Shown here: in pieces, positions 25,332 to 34,676 of the stretch
How the letters are laid out: the number at the start of each line of letters is the position of its first letter
How positions within the stretch are numbered: position 1 is the first letter of the stretch
Position numbers and translations under genes: made by a program
The notes under the pieces: generated by a model
Databases searched by the model: none
The model's input: only the letters and a program-made list of their open reading frames with translations
Told to the model about the DNA's origin: nothing
Source of the DNA: JARYLZ01 sp964388275
GTDB lineage: Bacteria > Bacteroidota > Ignavibacteria > SZUA-365
DNA length: 64,000 bases
Direction of reading: 5' to 3'
NCBI GenBank assembly: GCA_964388275.1
Contig: CAYLZD010000016.1
Location: 19,566 to 83,565 of the forward strand

Positions 25332-27623
25332 ATGCGGAGACGGAAACACAGAAACGGATGCAATTGGATCTGGAAGCTCGCGTTTCTCGCATCGGTTGCG
25401 ATTCCGGCGGCGGGAGCGCGAGCGCAGATATCCCCGCCTTCGGTGTACGATCTCAACGCGATGAGATACTCACCCTATCCTAACCTGCTGCGCCCCACTT
25501 CGGCCGCGCTGGACCCGGTTCGCAGCCTGCTCTACGCGCACTCCGTGGAATTCGACCACGTCGCGGTGTTCAAGATATACACCGGGTGGCAGATCCGGTC
25601 CATCCCGCTGCCGCCGGGCGTGGGCGAACGCTTCAGGCTTCTGCACGTCCACGACAAAACCGGACTGGTGGTCGCGGGTCTCGAGGGATGGAAGGGCGGG
25701 GATTCTCTCATTGCCGCCCTCGATCCTCTCACCGGCGCCCTGCTGCCCGCGTTCAATCCGGCGACCGAGGGGACGCCCGTTTTCGTATCGCATCCCGATG
25801 AAAACCGGATCTACATGTCCACAGGACGCCGGCACATTCTCCTGTTGAACGGCGCCGCCTTGACGCCGGAGGATTCCATCGACGCGGGCATACCGGTTTC
25901 CTGCCTTTCGCTCGACAGTCTCCATGCGAATCTCTACGCAACACAGCGTCTTCCGTCGGAGGGACAGGTGCGCGTGCGCGCCTTCTCCACGCTGAACGGG
26001 CAAATGACGCGCTCCTTCGTTTACGGCAGCGAAGCCGCGGCCGCGCGCATCGCCGTCGATCCCTTGTCGGAGCGCTTCGCCCTTTTTACGGATGCCGGTG
26101 TCCGGATTTACGACGAATTCGGCATTTTCATCCGGGACTTGCCCCTGGCGGCGGGAGTCTCGGCAACCGCCTCCAGCGCCCCTTCCCGGGGGCTGCTTTT
26201 CCTCGCGGACTCGGCGGGCAGGCATGCCGGCGTGCCGCGGCGGAATGGAAAACTGTACAGGTACAATTTCCTCACGGGCGCTTTCGACTCCGTGTCGACG
26301 GGCCTCGATGCTAACATGATATTCGTGACGCGTGCGTCCGACGCGGGAATCATCGTCAATCCCGGCGTTTCGACGGCGAGGGTGTTTCACATCCCCAGCC
26401 TCTCCTTCGAGCGGACGCTCGAATTCGGACGATCCGTGGAAGACGCCGCGCTCACGGCCGACGGATCGAAAATTCTGTATACGGACGCTTTCGGCGGCGG
26501 GGGTCTGAATTACATCGAGACGTCTTCAGGACGCGGCAGGCGCATCGCCGCCGGCGAAAGACCGGTCGCGCTGGAGCGCGTGAAAACGAGCGGACGCGCG
26601 GCCGTGCACGATCATTTCGGACATGTGATTCGTGTGCTGGATGAAGAGCTTCCGGCGGTATCCGATTCCATTCGAGCCGGCGAGCCGGACCTGGACCGCA
26701 CGGACGCTTTTGCGGCCATGGCTTTCAGTTCCGACGGCAAGGCGGCTGTGGCGATGCCGGCTGCCGGACGAGTGGACACGATTTCTCTGTTCGGAAGCCA
26801 GGGCCCTCCGTTCGGAGTTTTGCGCGGATGGTCATACGCCGGCCGAACCGGTACAGGTGTGGCGCAAGCGGTCTTCACCCCGAACGATTCGATACTGGCA
26901 GTCAAACCCGTCGATGGACCGCTGTACGTGTGGCACGTGAAGAGCGGCATACAGGACGCGATCGAAGTGCCGGATTGCCGGGGTCCGTTCGAGAGGCTTT
27001 GCCTCAGACAGGGCTATGCCCCGAATGAAGTGTTCGCCGGCCGTTACCGCGTCGACTGCAAAACGCGGACGATAAGCCCCGTGCTTGTCGACGATCCTTT
27101 TCTTGCCCTCGGATCGGCGGCAGGCGGGATATACCTAGCCCTGACCGTCTCCGGCGATTCACTGGCGCTTCTGCGCGGCGATAATCCCGATTTCGCCGGC
27201 GCCGGGAGGCTGCCGCTGCCTCTTTCTCGGCAGTTCCCGAACGTGGCGCGTTTCGACGAGCGGAACGGCGCCCTCATACTCGGCTACGCTCGCGACGCGC
27301 TGATTCTGCTTTACCGGCTCGGAAACGTCCTCGCTTCCGCGCGGCCGCCGGAAATTACGGACCAAATTATCCTTTATCCGAATCCGCTGCGCGCGGGCGC
27401 GGGCTCCCTCAATCTGCGTCTACCCGATCGACTGAGAGGAAGCGCGTTGGAGACGGAGTTGTTCACAGCGCTCGGATCGAGGCGCGCTACGGCAGGCGCG
27501 ATACAGGAGGAGGAGGGCGGTCTGATCCTGCGTTTCGACGGGCTCCGTCCCGGGATGTATTTCCTCCATGTGCGTGGCGCCTCCGTGAACGCGGCGCTGC
27601 CACTCATGGTTCTCGGCCGTTAA
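25332..27623 (+). CDS. Secreted beta-propeller protein with type IX sorting domain
   Basis: The 763-residue protein has a signal peptide (WKLAFLASVAIPAAGARAQ), a long central region of propeller-like repeats of the YVTN/WD-like kind (for example AALDPVRSLLYAHS, VSHPDENRIYMSTGRRHILLLNG, IAVDPLSERFALFTDAG, AALTADGSKILYTDA), and a C-terminal sorting domain from about residue 675 (IILYPNPLRAG, then ELFTALGSRRATAGA, GLRPGMYFLHV). Type IX cargo of this kind is delivered to or through the outer membrane by SprA. No catalytic motif is seen; the propeller probably binds a partner or ligand. ATG 25332 is the first start in a frame followed by a basic N-terminus; there is no strong ribosome site. Confidence 0.87.
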   Translation: MRRRKHRNGCNWIWKLAFLASVAIPAAGARAQISPPSVYDLNAMRYSPYPNLLRPTSAALDPVRSLLYAHSVEFDHVAVFKIYTGWQIRSIPLPPGVGERFRLLHVHDKTGLVVAGLEGWKGGDSLIAALDPLTGALLPAFNPATEGTPVFVSHPDENRIYMSTGRRHILLLNGAALTPEDSIDAGIPVSCLSLDSLHANLYATQRLPSEGQVRVRAFSTLNGQMTRSFVYGSEAAAARIAVDPLSERFALFTDAGVRIYDEFGIFIRDLPLAAGVSATASSAPSRGLLFLADSAGRHAGVPRRNGKLYRYNFLTGAFDSVSTGLDANMIFVTRASDAGIIVNPGVSTARVFHIPSLSFERTLEFGRSVEDAALTADGSKILYTDAFGGGGLNYIETSSGRGRRIAAGERPVALERVKTSGRAAVHDHFGHVIRVLDEELPAVSDSIRAGEPDLDRTDAFAAMAFSSDGKAAVAMPAAGRVDTISLFGSQGPPFGVLRGWSYAGRTGTGVAQAVFTPNDSILAVKPVDGPLYVWHVKSGIQDAIEVPDCRGPFERLCLRQGYAPNEVFAGRYRVDCKTRTISPVLVDDPFLALGSAAGGIYLALTVSGDSLALLRGDNPDFAGAGRLPLPLSRQFPNVARFDERNGALILGYARDALILLYRLGNVLASARPPEITDQIILYPNPLRAGAGSLNLRLPDRLRGSALETELFTALGSRRATAGAIQEEEGGLILRFDGLRPGMYFLHVRGASVNAALPLMVLGR

Positions 27624-27791
27624 CACGGACCGTGACGGCCGTTGGTTTTTCGGGGCGCATCGCGGAGACGCGCCCGGATTGCGAAAACATACGCGTCTTT
27701 CCCATTTGCCTTTCGCTGTGTCGACGAATTACGTACTTTCACGATTGCGGTATGTGAAGCTTCATTTCCCTTTCCAATTCAGGAAAACCGC

Positions 27792-30700
27792 ATGGCCATT
27801 CGTTACACGCTGTTCGCGATCGCTGCATTATTTCTGTCTCAGGCGCTCCCCGCGCAGCCGGTGCTTACCTTCAAGCGCGTTGAAGTCCGCTATCCGGAAA
27901 TCACGCTCGCATACAAGGTCACCTGCGGCGGAGCGTTCATGCGGGACATGGGGCCTCAACATTTCGAGATAAGGGAAAACGGCATCCTCATGAAGGATGC
28001 GACGGTCTGGTGCCCGGAAAATGACACATGCTGCATATCCGCCTGCCTTGTGTTCGACAGGACCGGCAGTATGGCGGGGCAGAAGCTGATAAGCGCCAAG
28101 GCGGCGGCAAGCACCTTCGTCGACCTTATGCAGACGCCCTGCGACGAAGCCGCGCTGGTAAGCTTCAGCGTGGACGTGACGACCGACGTCCCCATGACCA
28201 ACGCAAAAACGCCTCTGAAGAACGCGATAAACGATTTGAAGGCGGCGGGCAACACGGCGCTCTGGGACGCGGCGCATGCCGGAATAACGCACTTGGCGGC
28301 CTTCGCCCGCAACTCCTGCAAGGCGGTTATACTGATCACGGACGGCGGCGAGAACAGCAGCCGGTCTTATGTTTTCCGCAACGTGCGCGAGCACGCATTG
28401 AACGAGAAGATCAAGGTTTTCACGATAGGTTTCGGACTGGCGCAGGGCAGCCGCGCCGAGGATTCTCTGCGCGTGCTCGCGGACCTCAGCGGCGGCCGGT
28501 ATTACAGGGCTCCAAATCCCGAGGATCTGGAGGCGATCTTCGCCTCGATGCGGAAGGACATCAAGGATTCATTCCAGGAATGCCTCCTCAAATACACGAC
28601 CGATTGCCCTGACGGCGGCATACGGGTGGTCAATCTGACCATCAAGAACTATTGCGGCGGCAGTCAAACCGCGACGCGCTCGTATCAGGCGCCGCTCGAC
28701 CGCTCCAAATTCGAAAACATCCGCGTGAAGCTCGGAGCCGCGTCCATGATGGGCACACAAGAGGTTTTGGTTCCCTTGACGCTGGAAACTCCCGTGAGAG
28801 CGGTATTCAGCAAGTGCAATCTCACGGTGCTGTATAACAGGGCGGTTGCCGTCCTGACGGGCGTATCCACGGCGGGGACTCTCCTCGAAGGAGTCGGTGT
28901 CAGCATGGCCGACATAGGATCCGGGCATACCATTTATGTCCGCGACAACATCGAAATCGACGGCGGCGGCCCGCTGCTGTACCTGCGCTTCAAGGCAGCG
29001 GATGTGATATACAACACCGAGACTTTCCTGCACATCAGCAACTGGAGCATGGACGCCTATTGCCTGATACCGAAGCCGTTGGACGGCTATCTGACCATCA
29101 GGCCTCGCGAGCCGATACTCGCCTGCGAGGTCCTGCTCCCTGAACGCCTCGTGTGGAACGATGATCTCAAGGACTACACCCCCAATCCCTTCACAGCCAC
29201 CGTCGTCGTGCGGAACAGCGGATCGCGCGAAGCCACGCGCGTCAAGGCCCGCATCGCCGTCGGATCGCCCAAACTCGAGCTCTCCTCGCCCGTGGTTTTC
29301 GAGCAGCAGCTTGCGCCTTTCGTCATACATCCGGGACAGCAAGGCGCCGCGAGCTGGGATATCCGCTCGGTCGCCCTCGACAACGCCGACTCCATGACGA
29401 TCTGCTTCACGGTGACCTCCGACAATCATCCGCCGGTCTCGTGTTGCCGCACCTTATACGTCAACCCAGCCCAATCCTCGTCCCTGGTGTGTTCGCTCGA
29501 AGCGCCCGACACGGTATTCTTCCGCGAGCAGTACTACGAACCGGAGGAATTCGACGTGCGCCTCAAGGCTTACAATCTCGGCACCGGGCAAAGCAGGGAC
29601 GTGATCGGCCAACTCCTGCAGGATCCGCGTTTCACCATGCTGAGTCCCGCTTCACTGCGACTGGCGGAAATTCTGCCTCCGGGCGACACGGTTTCGGGGC
29701 TGTTCCGCGTGCGCATGCATCCGAAGACCGAGGACGGTTTCGACACGATCCGCGCGCACATGCAGGGAGACGACACGGATCCGATCTGGTGCGAGCGCGC
29801 GGTGTGGGTGCAGCGGGTCCGCGCCCCGCGTTTCGAGCTGAGCTGTTCCACGCCGAACGAAGAGCTTGAATTTTCGGACGAGACGCTCGATTATGTTCCG
29901 AATCCTTTTCCGATCACCACCATTGCGACGAATACGGGTGAAACCTACGCGGAAGAGTGCCAGCTGGTTTTCGTCGGCCCGCCGCGTTTCACGCCGGTCG
30001 GAGGCAATCTGCGGCCGCTCGGCGTCATGCAGGTGAACGAGTCCCGCACCGAGCACTGGTTGCTGCGGGCGCTGCCGCGCTCGGCCGGGGGATGGGACAC
30101 GCTGGTATTCCAGGTGCTCGGACGCGGCGGCTTGGGAAGGAAAATAGTGGTCGCGGATTGCCGCATGCGGGTCTATGTGCCGGAAGTCAGGCGGCCGGAA
30201 TACGAGTTGACCTGCGAGGCGCCGGATTCGCTCGTCTACGCCGACAATCGCTACAATCCCGATCCGTTCCGCTTCACAGCGCGCATCAGGAACATCGGCA
30301 CGGCGTCGGGCAGAGGCCTCAACCTCGTCCCCGCCCTGCCTCCGGACGTGCTGCTCGCGCAGGGAGAAAACGCGGAGCGGGAAATACCTCTGCTTGCGCC
30401 GGGCGGGACGGCCGAAGTGTCGTGGATGCTGACTCCCGCGGCGAGAACGAGCAGCGGCTCGGTGCAGATATGCGCGGCTCTCATTGACTCGGCGGGCGCG
30501 AGCAGCGAGTGCTGCCGCGAAGTATTTATCCCCCGCGAGGACAATCCGCTGCTCACTCTGTCCTGCATTTCCGTGGACACGCTTTTCATCGATCCCGCCA
30601 CCGGCGGATATGCGGGAAATCCCTTCGCGGTGCAAGCGGTTATCGCGAACACCGGCAGGGGAACGGCCGAGAACGTACGGGCGACGCTGCTGCTGCTCGG

Positions 30701-31979
30701 ACCCGCGATGAATATCGTGGGCGCGGCCCGGCAGGATGCGGGAGACATCGAGCCGGGCGGCGACGCGCGATTGACGTGGCAGGTGGAAGCACTGCGCCGC
30801 AATCTCAACCAAAACGGACCCTTCCGGATATTGCTCGAAGCGGACAATCACTCATCACTCGATTGCGAACGTTCGGTATTCTTCCCCGCTCTCCGCTATC
30901 CGAAGCTCTCTGCCGTCTGCTGGTCCGATCCGCAGGACTCGCTGTTTTTCGACTGGAATAAAGGCGAATACGAGCATGCCCCTTTCACCCTCGGCCTTAG
31001 CATCACCAACATCGGCGCCTTCAGAGCGATGAACGTCTCGGCGATGCTGATGTTCCCGCCCGGTATAGTGCTGGAACAGGGCGAAGCCCCGCTCAAAGCG
31101 ACAACGCCGGCGCATCTCGATCCCTCGGAATCAGCTACAGTGACCTGGAGGGTGAAAGCCACCCGACAACCGGCCGACGCGCTTAGGACTTTTCACTTCC
31201 TGGCGCGCGCGGGGAATGCGGATGACGCCGAATGTTCGGATCCGCTTTTCGTGCAGGGCGCGCCGAAAAAACTGACCCTGTCCCTCCCGCGCGACATCCT
31301 GCTCCGTTACGGCGACAAGCGTCTCGTGCCCGTTACGGTCAGCAGGACCGTCGGGACGGAGTTGAACAGCTATCGTCTGGAACTGTCCTACGATCCCGAA
31401 GTGGTGTCGATACTGCACGCCTCGCCGCAAGGCGCCCTGACCGGACGCGGATGGGTGGGACCCGTGCTCCTGCAGCTCGGTGAGGGCCGCGCGCAACTGT
31501 CGGACTACACGACAAACACGCCGATCCGAAGCGAGGAAGGTATCTTGGTGACCCTGCAGATCGAGGGCAAATACAACAGTGGTCCCGGCATGAGCTTCGG
31601 ATATTCGGAATTGCGCTTCACCGGGAACGTCCTTCTCGATCAGGGCGACATCGCCGCCGAAACCAGGGACGGCAGCGTTTACGTCACGAACGACTGCCTC
31701 GAGCCGTTGACCGCTTCGCCGGACTTCGAATTGGAGCAGAACAAGCCCAATCCCTGCGCCGGGGAAACGTCCATTTCCTTTTCAATTCCGGCGGCAACGC
31801 GCGCGCGGCTGCTGGTGTTCGACCGGATGGGCCGCGAGCTCGCGGTGTTGCTCGACGGCGAGGTTCAGGCGGGGCGGCATACCGAAAGCTTCGACGCAGT
31901 CGCGCTCGAACCCGGACTGTATTTCTACCGGCTCGAAACTCCGGGCCGTATGGAAGTCAAGAAATTGTTGAGGCGGTAA
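27792..31979 (+). CDS. Secreted VWA protein with six repeated ~120-residue modules, cohesin-like domain and type IX sorting domain
   Basis: The frame is open from 27642, but ATG 27792 has AGGA seven bases upstream and starts a clean signal peptide (RYTLFAIAALFLSQALPAQ), giving 1395 residues. Domains: a VWA domain at about 80-290 with metal site D89-R-T-G-S93 (Thr replacing the first Ser of DxSxS) and VILITDGGENSS; a linker to 440; then six modules starting near 441, 566, 680, 803, 921 and 1038. Each module begins with a Cys-containing strand, a (P)DxL element and a YxPNPF-like turn, and ends with PGxxxxxxW. A cohesin-like beta domain follows (1155-1295), then a sorting domain (KPNPCAGETSISFSI, LLVFDRMGRELAVLLDG, GLYFYRLE). 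It is a likely adhesin or cell-surface scaffold, cotranscribed with the next gene six bases on. Confidence 0.9.
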   Translation: MAIRYTLFAIAALFLSQALPAQPVLTFKRVEVRYPEITLAYKVTCGGAFMRDMGPQHFEIRENGILMKDATVWCPENDTCCISACLVFDRTGSMAGQKLISAKAAASTFVDLMQTPCDEAALVSFSVDVTTDVPMTNAKTPLKNAINDLKAAGNTALWDAAHAGITHLAAFARNSCKAVILITDGGENSSRSYVFRNVREHALNEKIKVFTIGFGLAQGSRAEDSLRVLADLSGGRYYRAPNPEDLEAIFASMRKDIKDSFQECLLKYTTDCPDGGIRVVNLTIKNYCGGSQTATRSYQAPLDRSKFENIRVKLGAASMMGTQEVLVPLTLETPVRAVFSKCNLTVLYNRAVAVLTGVSTAGTLLEGVGVSMADIGSGHTIYVRDNIEIDGGGPLLYLRFKAADVIYNTETFLHISNWSMDAYCLIPKPLDGYLTIRPREPILACEVLLPERLVWNDDLKDYTPNPFTATVVVRNSGSREATRVKARIAVGSPKLELSSPVVFEQQLAPFVIHPGQQGAASWDIRSVALDNADSMTICFTVTSDNHPPVSCCRTLYVNPAQSSSLVCSLEAPDTVFFREQYYEPEEFDVRLKAYNLGTGQSRDVIGQLLQDPRFTMLSPASLRLAEILPPGDTVSGLFRVRMHPKTEDGFDTIRAHMQGDDTDPIWCERAVWVQRVRAPRFELSCSTPNEELEFSDETLDYVPNPFPITTIATNTGETYAEECQLVFVGPPRFTPVGGNLRPLGVMQVNESRTEHWLLRALPRSAGGWDTLVFQVLGRGGLGRKIVVADCRMRVYVPEVRRPEYELTCEAPDSLVYADNRYNPDPFRFTARIRNIGTASGRGLNLVPALPPDVLLAQGENAEREIPLLAPGGTAEVSWMLTPAARTSSGSVQICAALIDSAGASSECCREVFIPREDNPLLTLSCISVDTLFIDPATGGYAGNPFAVQAVIANTGRGTAENVRATLLLLGPAMNIVGAARQDAGDIEPGGDARLTWQVEALRRNLNQNGPFRILLEADNHSSLDCERSVFFPALRYPKLSAVCWSDPQDSLFFDWNKGEYEHAPFTLGLSITNIGAFRAMNVSAMLMFPPGIVLEQGEAPLKATTPAHLDPSESATVTWRVKATRQPADALRTFHFLARAGNADDAECSDPLFVQGAPKKLTLSLPRDILLRYGDKRLVPVTVSRTVGTELNSYRLELSYDPEVVSILHASPQGALTGRGWVGPVLLQLGEGRAQLSDYTTNTPIRSEEGILVTLQIEGKYNSGPGMSFGYSELRFTGNVLLDQGDIAAETRDGSVYVTNDCLEPLTASPDFELEQNKPNPCAGETSISFSIPAATRARLLVFDRMGRELAVLLDGEVQAGRHTESFDAVALEPGLYFYRLETPGRMEVKKLLRR

Positions 31980-31985
31980 ACCGTT

Positions 31986-34631
31986 GTGACGGCCGATTTC
32001 CGGAACGAAACCGCATCGTCCCGCAATCGAACCGGGGCACGGAGAAGCATCCGGAGCACGGACGCATGGGCCCTTCTCTGCCTGTCCGTAATAATGCTCT
32101 CCCAGCCGCTTCGAGCGCAACCGGCGTGCAGCATAGCCGGACCGGATTCCATACACTTCGACAAGGTCGCATGGAATTCGTACCTGCCGCCCGATTTCAC
32201 CGTTCATGTGACGGTGGCGAACACCGGCGGCAGGCGCATCGATTCAGTCACCGTTTTCGCGCGTTCGAGCACGCAGTTCACGATCCTGCCGCCGCCGGCC
32301 GTGCTGCTCGCCGACACCATGTCGCCGGGCGACACCTTGAGAACGGAATTTTCCCTGGTTGTTCAGCCGCGGCGCGAAAGCGGGCTGGATACCATACACG
32401 TCACGATCAGCGCAAAAGGCGGCATGCGCTCCGAATGCATGCTGGTGTTGTGGGTGGAAAAGGAATACAGGCCGGCGAACGCACTGATCTGCCCTCCCGA
32501 CGACGATCTTCGCATTTCCTACGCCGACACGCTCAACGCCTACGATCCCGATCCCGTTGTGTTCCCGCTGCGGCTGATCAACGGAGGCGATGCCCCGTCT
32601 AAGGATTCGCGCATCCTTTATGTGGCGACCCCCGCATTGTCGGTCGCGGAAGGACAGGATCCCGTGCTGGAACTCGGGACGCTCGGACCGGGCGCATCCG
32701 CCGCTCGGGAATTCCGTCTCCGGCCGGTGCCGCGCGATAACGACACCACGGTGCTGGTCCGCTTCAAGGCCCAGGGTCGCGGGGGCCTGGGGGATCCCAT
32801 GATAGACACGCTCTGCTCGAGCGAGATCACCATACCCGCGCGCCGCGAAGCGAAGCTGGGCATCGTCTGCGATAACGACGTTCGAATCTCATATGAAAAC
32901 GGCGTGTACGTTCCGAATCCCTTTCTCTGGACGGCGCAGGTCGGCAACGTTGGTCCGGGTTACGCGAAGGACGTGCGCGCGGTGATTTCGTTGCCCCCGA
33001 ATTTCCGTCTCGATTCGTCGGAAAGTGAAACGAAATTCCTTGGAAACCTGAATTCCGGCGATCGCGCGACCGTGTCCTGGCTCATACACGCCTTGCCGGT
33101 TGCCGAACCGTACACGGGCATTATATGCGTCCGCGCTTCCGACGCGTTCAAACACACGGCGGTCTGCTGCGATTCGGCGCAGCTCCCGCCGGTGACGGCA
33201 TCCGACCTACACATTTCCTGCGTTCTCGTTCCGGATTCTATGGGCATCGATCCGCGGACCGGGCTTTATCAACCCGCGGAAGCGATCGCGCAGTTGAACA
33301 TTTCGAACGCCGGAAGCGAGGGCGTCGATTCGGTGTGGGCCGAGATCGTGGTAAGCGATCCCGACACGGAATTGGGAGCGCCGGCGGACCCCGTGCGCCT
33401 GGTCGCCGACCGGCTGCCGCCCGGCGGTTTCGTGCAGACCGCATGGAGGATAGCGCCGCGGCCGGTCCCTCAGGAGCGCGATATAACCCTGCTCTTCCGG
33501 GTCAGGGCCTCGCGAGGCGCCGAGCGGACGACCACCTGCCGGTTGAGTGTAGCCGCCGCGTTACAGCCGGCGCTGTCCTGCGGCGTCGAAACCGCGCCAC
33601 TGGACACACTGCACTTCAACGCGGGCACATTGGAGTATGATCCCGTTTCCGTGACGGCGGTCGCGCGCAATGACGGCGGCGCGGCGGCGTACGGCGTGCA
33701 GGCGGCGATTCTGCTTCCGGCGGGCATCGGATTGGCCGACGGCGAGAGTCCGTTGAAAGCCTACGGGGCCTCCCCGCTGGCGCCCGGCGGCGAATGGCGC
33801 GTCACCTGGCGGCTGGCGCCGGCGGCGCGCCGCGACGGCAACCTCGACACGCTGCGCGTCGAGTTCAAGTCCGCTTCAATTTCCGCTGTCTGTGACGATT
33901 GGATTTTCATCATCGGCATCCCGCCCGTCACCGTGCTCAACATCCCGACGAACAATCTCGCGCAGCACGGGCACGAACTGCGGGCGCCTATAATCATCGA
34001 CAATACGGACAACAAGTTCATCAACCGTCTCGAGACGACCGTCACTTACGACCGGACGATTCTGGAATTCCTGGATTTCGACCGGCAGGGGAGCATGCTC
34101 GAGCGCTGGAGTTTCCAGCCCTTCCTCTCTCCCGGACGCGCCGGTTTCACTGCCATCGGAGACACGACGGTATTGAGCGGGGAGGGGACGCTGCTGCACA
34201 TGCGTTTCCGCGTCGTTTTCGGACTCGGCGACGAAGCCCTGAAGGCGCGCATCACGCCGCTTGTGTTCGACACGCTCGTTTCTTCGATAAACCGCGGAGG
34301 AATTAAGACCCGCTACCTGGACGGAGCGGCCGTAGTCAGCGGAGACTGCCTTCCGCCGCTCACCGCCTCCGAGCGTTTCGTCCTTCTGACGGTCTCTCCG
34401 AATCCAGGCCGCGAGGGCAACAGAATAAGAGTGACCGTGCCTCGCGCGGCGGAGCTTTCATTGCGAGTATTCGACATGCTGGGCCGGCCGGTTCTCACGC
34501 TGGCGGAAGGCGCGAGCGTCTCGGGCGATACCGATTTCACGATTCCGGCCGGACGCCTCGCGCCGGGCCTGTACATCTGCAGAGCCGAGGCGGGAGAACA
34601 CAACTCTACGGTAAAATTCAGCATCCGCTGA
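31986..34631 (+). CDS. Secreted paralogue: five repeated ~120-residue modules, cohesin-like domain, type IX sorting domain
   Basis: This 881-residue protein is a shortened paralogue of its upstream neighbour: no VWA domain, but the same modules (starts near residues 45, 164, 290, 408 and 527, with openings such as ALICPPDDDLRISYAD and LGIVCDNDVRISYENGVYVPNPF). A cohesin-like domain follows (640-790, with FINRLETTVTYDRTILEFLDF), then a sorting domain (TVSPNPGREGNRIRVTV, LRVFDMLGRPVLTLAEG, GLYICRAE). The N-terminal 45 residues are basic, then hydrophobic (AWALLCLSVIMLSQPLRAQ), a long but acceptable signal peptide. The GTG start at 31986 is six bases after the previous stop with a GAGGCGG upstream. 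The pair probably arose by duplication and may form one surface complex. Confidence 0.88.
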   Translation: MTADFRNETASSRNRTGARRSIRSTDAWALLCLSVIMLSQPLRAQPACSIAGPDSIHFDKVAWNSYLPPDFTVHVTVANTGGRRIDSVTVFARSSTQFTILPPPAVLLADTMSPGDTLRTEFSLVVQPRRESGLDTIHVTISAKGGMRSECMLVLWVEKEYRPANALICPPDDDLRISYADTLNAYDPDPVVFPLRLINGGDAPSKDSRILYVATPALSVAEGQDPVLELGTLGPGASAAREFRLRPVPRDNDTTVLVRFKAQGRGGLGDPMIDTLCSSEITIPARREAKLGIVCDNDVRISYENGVYVPNPFLWTAQVGNVGPGYAKDVRAVISLPPNFRLDSSESETKFLGNLNSGDRATVSWLIHALPVAEPYTGIICVRASDAFKHTAVCCDSAQLPPVTASDLHISCVLVPDSMGIDPRTGLYQPAEAIAQLNISNAGSEGVDSVWAEIVVSDPDTELGAPADPVRLVADRLPPGGFVQTAWRIAPRPVPQERDITLLFRVRASRGAERTTTCRLSVAAALQPALSCGVETAPLDTLHFNAGTLEYDPVSVTAVARNDGGAAAYGVQAAILLPAGIGLADGESPLKAYGASPLAPGGEWRVTWRLAPAARRDGNLDTLRVEFKSASISAVCDDWIFIIGIPPVTVLNIPTNNLAQHGHELRAPIIIDNTDNKFINRLETTVTYDRTILEFLDFDRQGSMLERWSFQPFLSPGRAGFTAIGDTTVLSGEGTLLHMRFRVVFGLGDEALKARITPLVFDTLVSSINRGGIKTRYLDGAAVVSGDCLPPLTASERFVLLTVSPNPGREGNRIRVTVPRAAELSLRVFDMLGRPVLTLAEGASVSGDTDFTIPAGRLAPGLYICRAEAGEHNSTVKFSIR

Positions 34632-34657
34632 ACAGGCGCGGCGGGAGCGCGGTTCTC

Positions 34658-34676
34658 CACCGCAACGTCCGCGGTG
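34658..34676. terminator. Hairpin between convergent genes
   Basis: CACCGC (34658-34663) and GCGGTG (34671-34676) form a perfect 6-bp stem with a seven-base loop, in the 45-base gap between the module protein (+) and the VWA membrane protein (-). No T-run is present. Confidence 0.4.
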
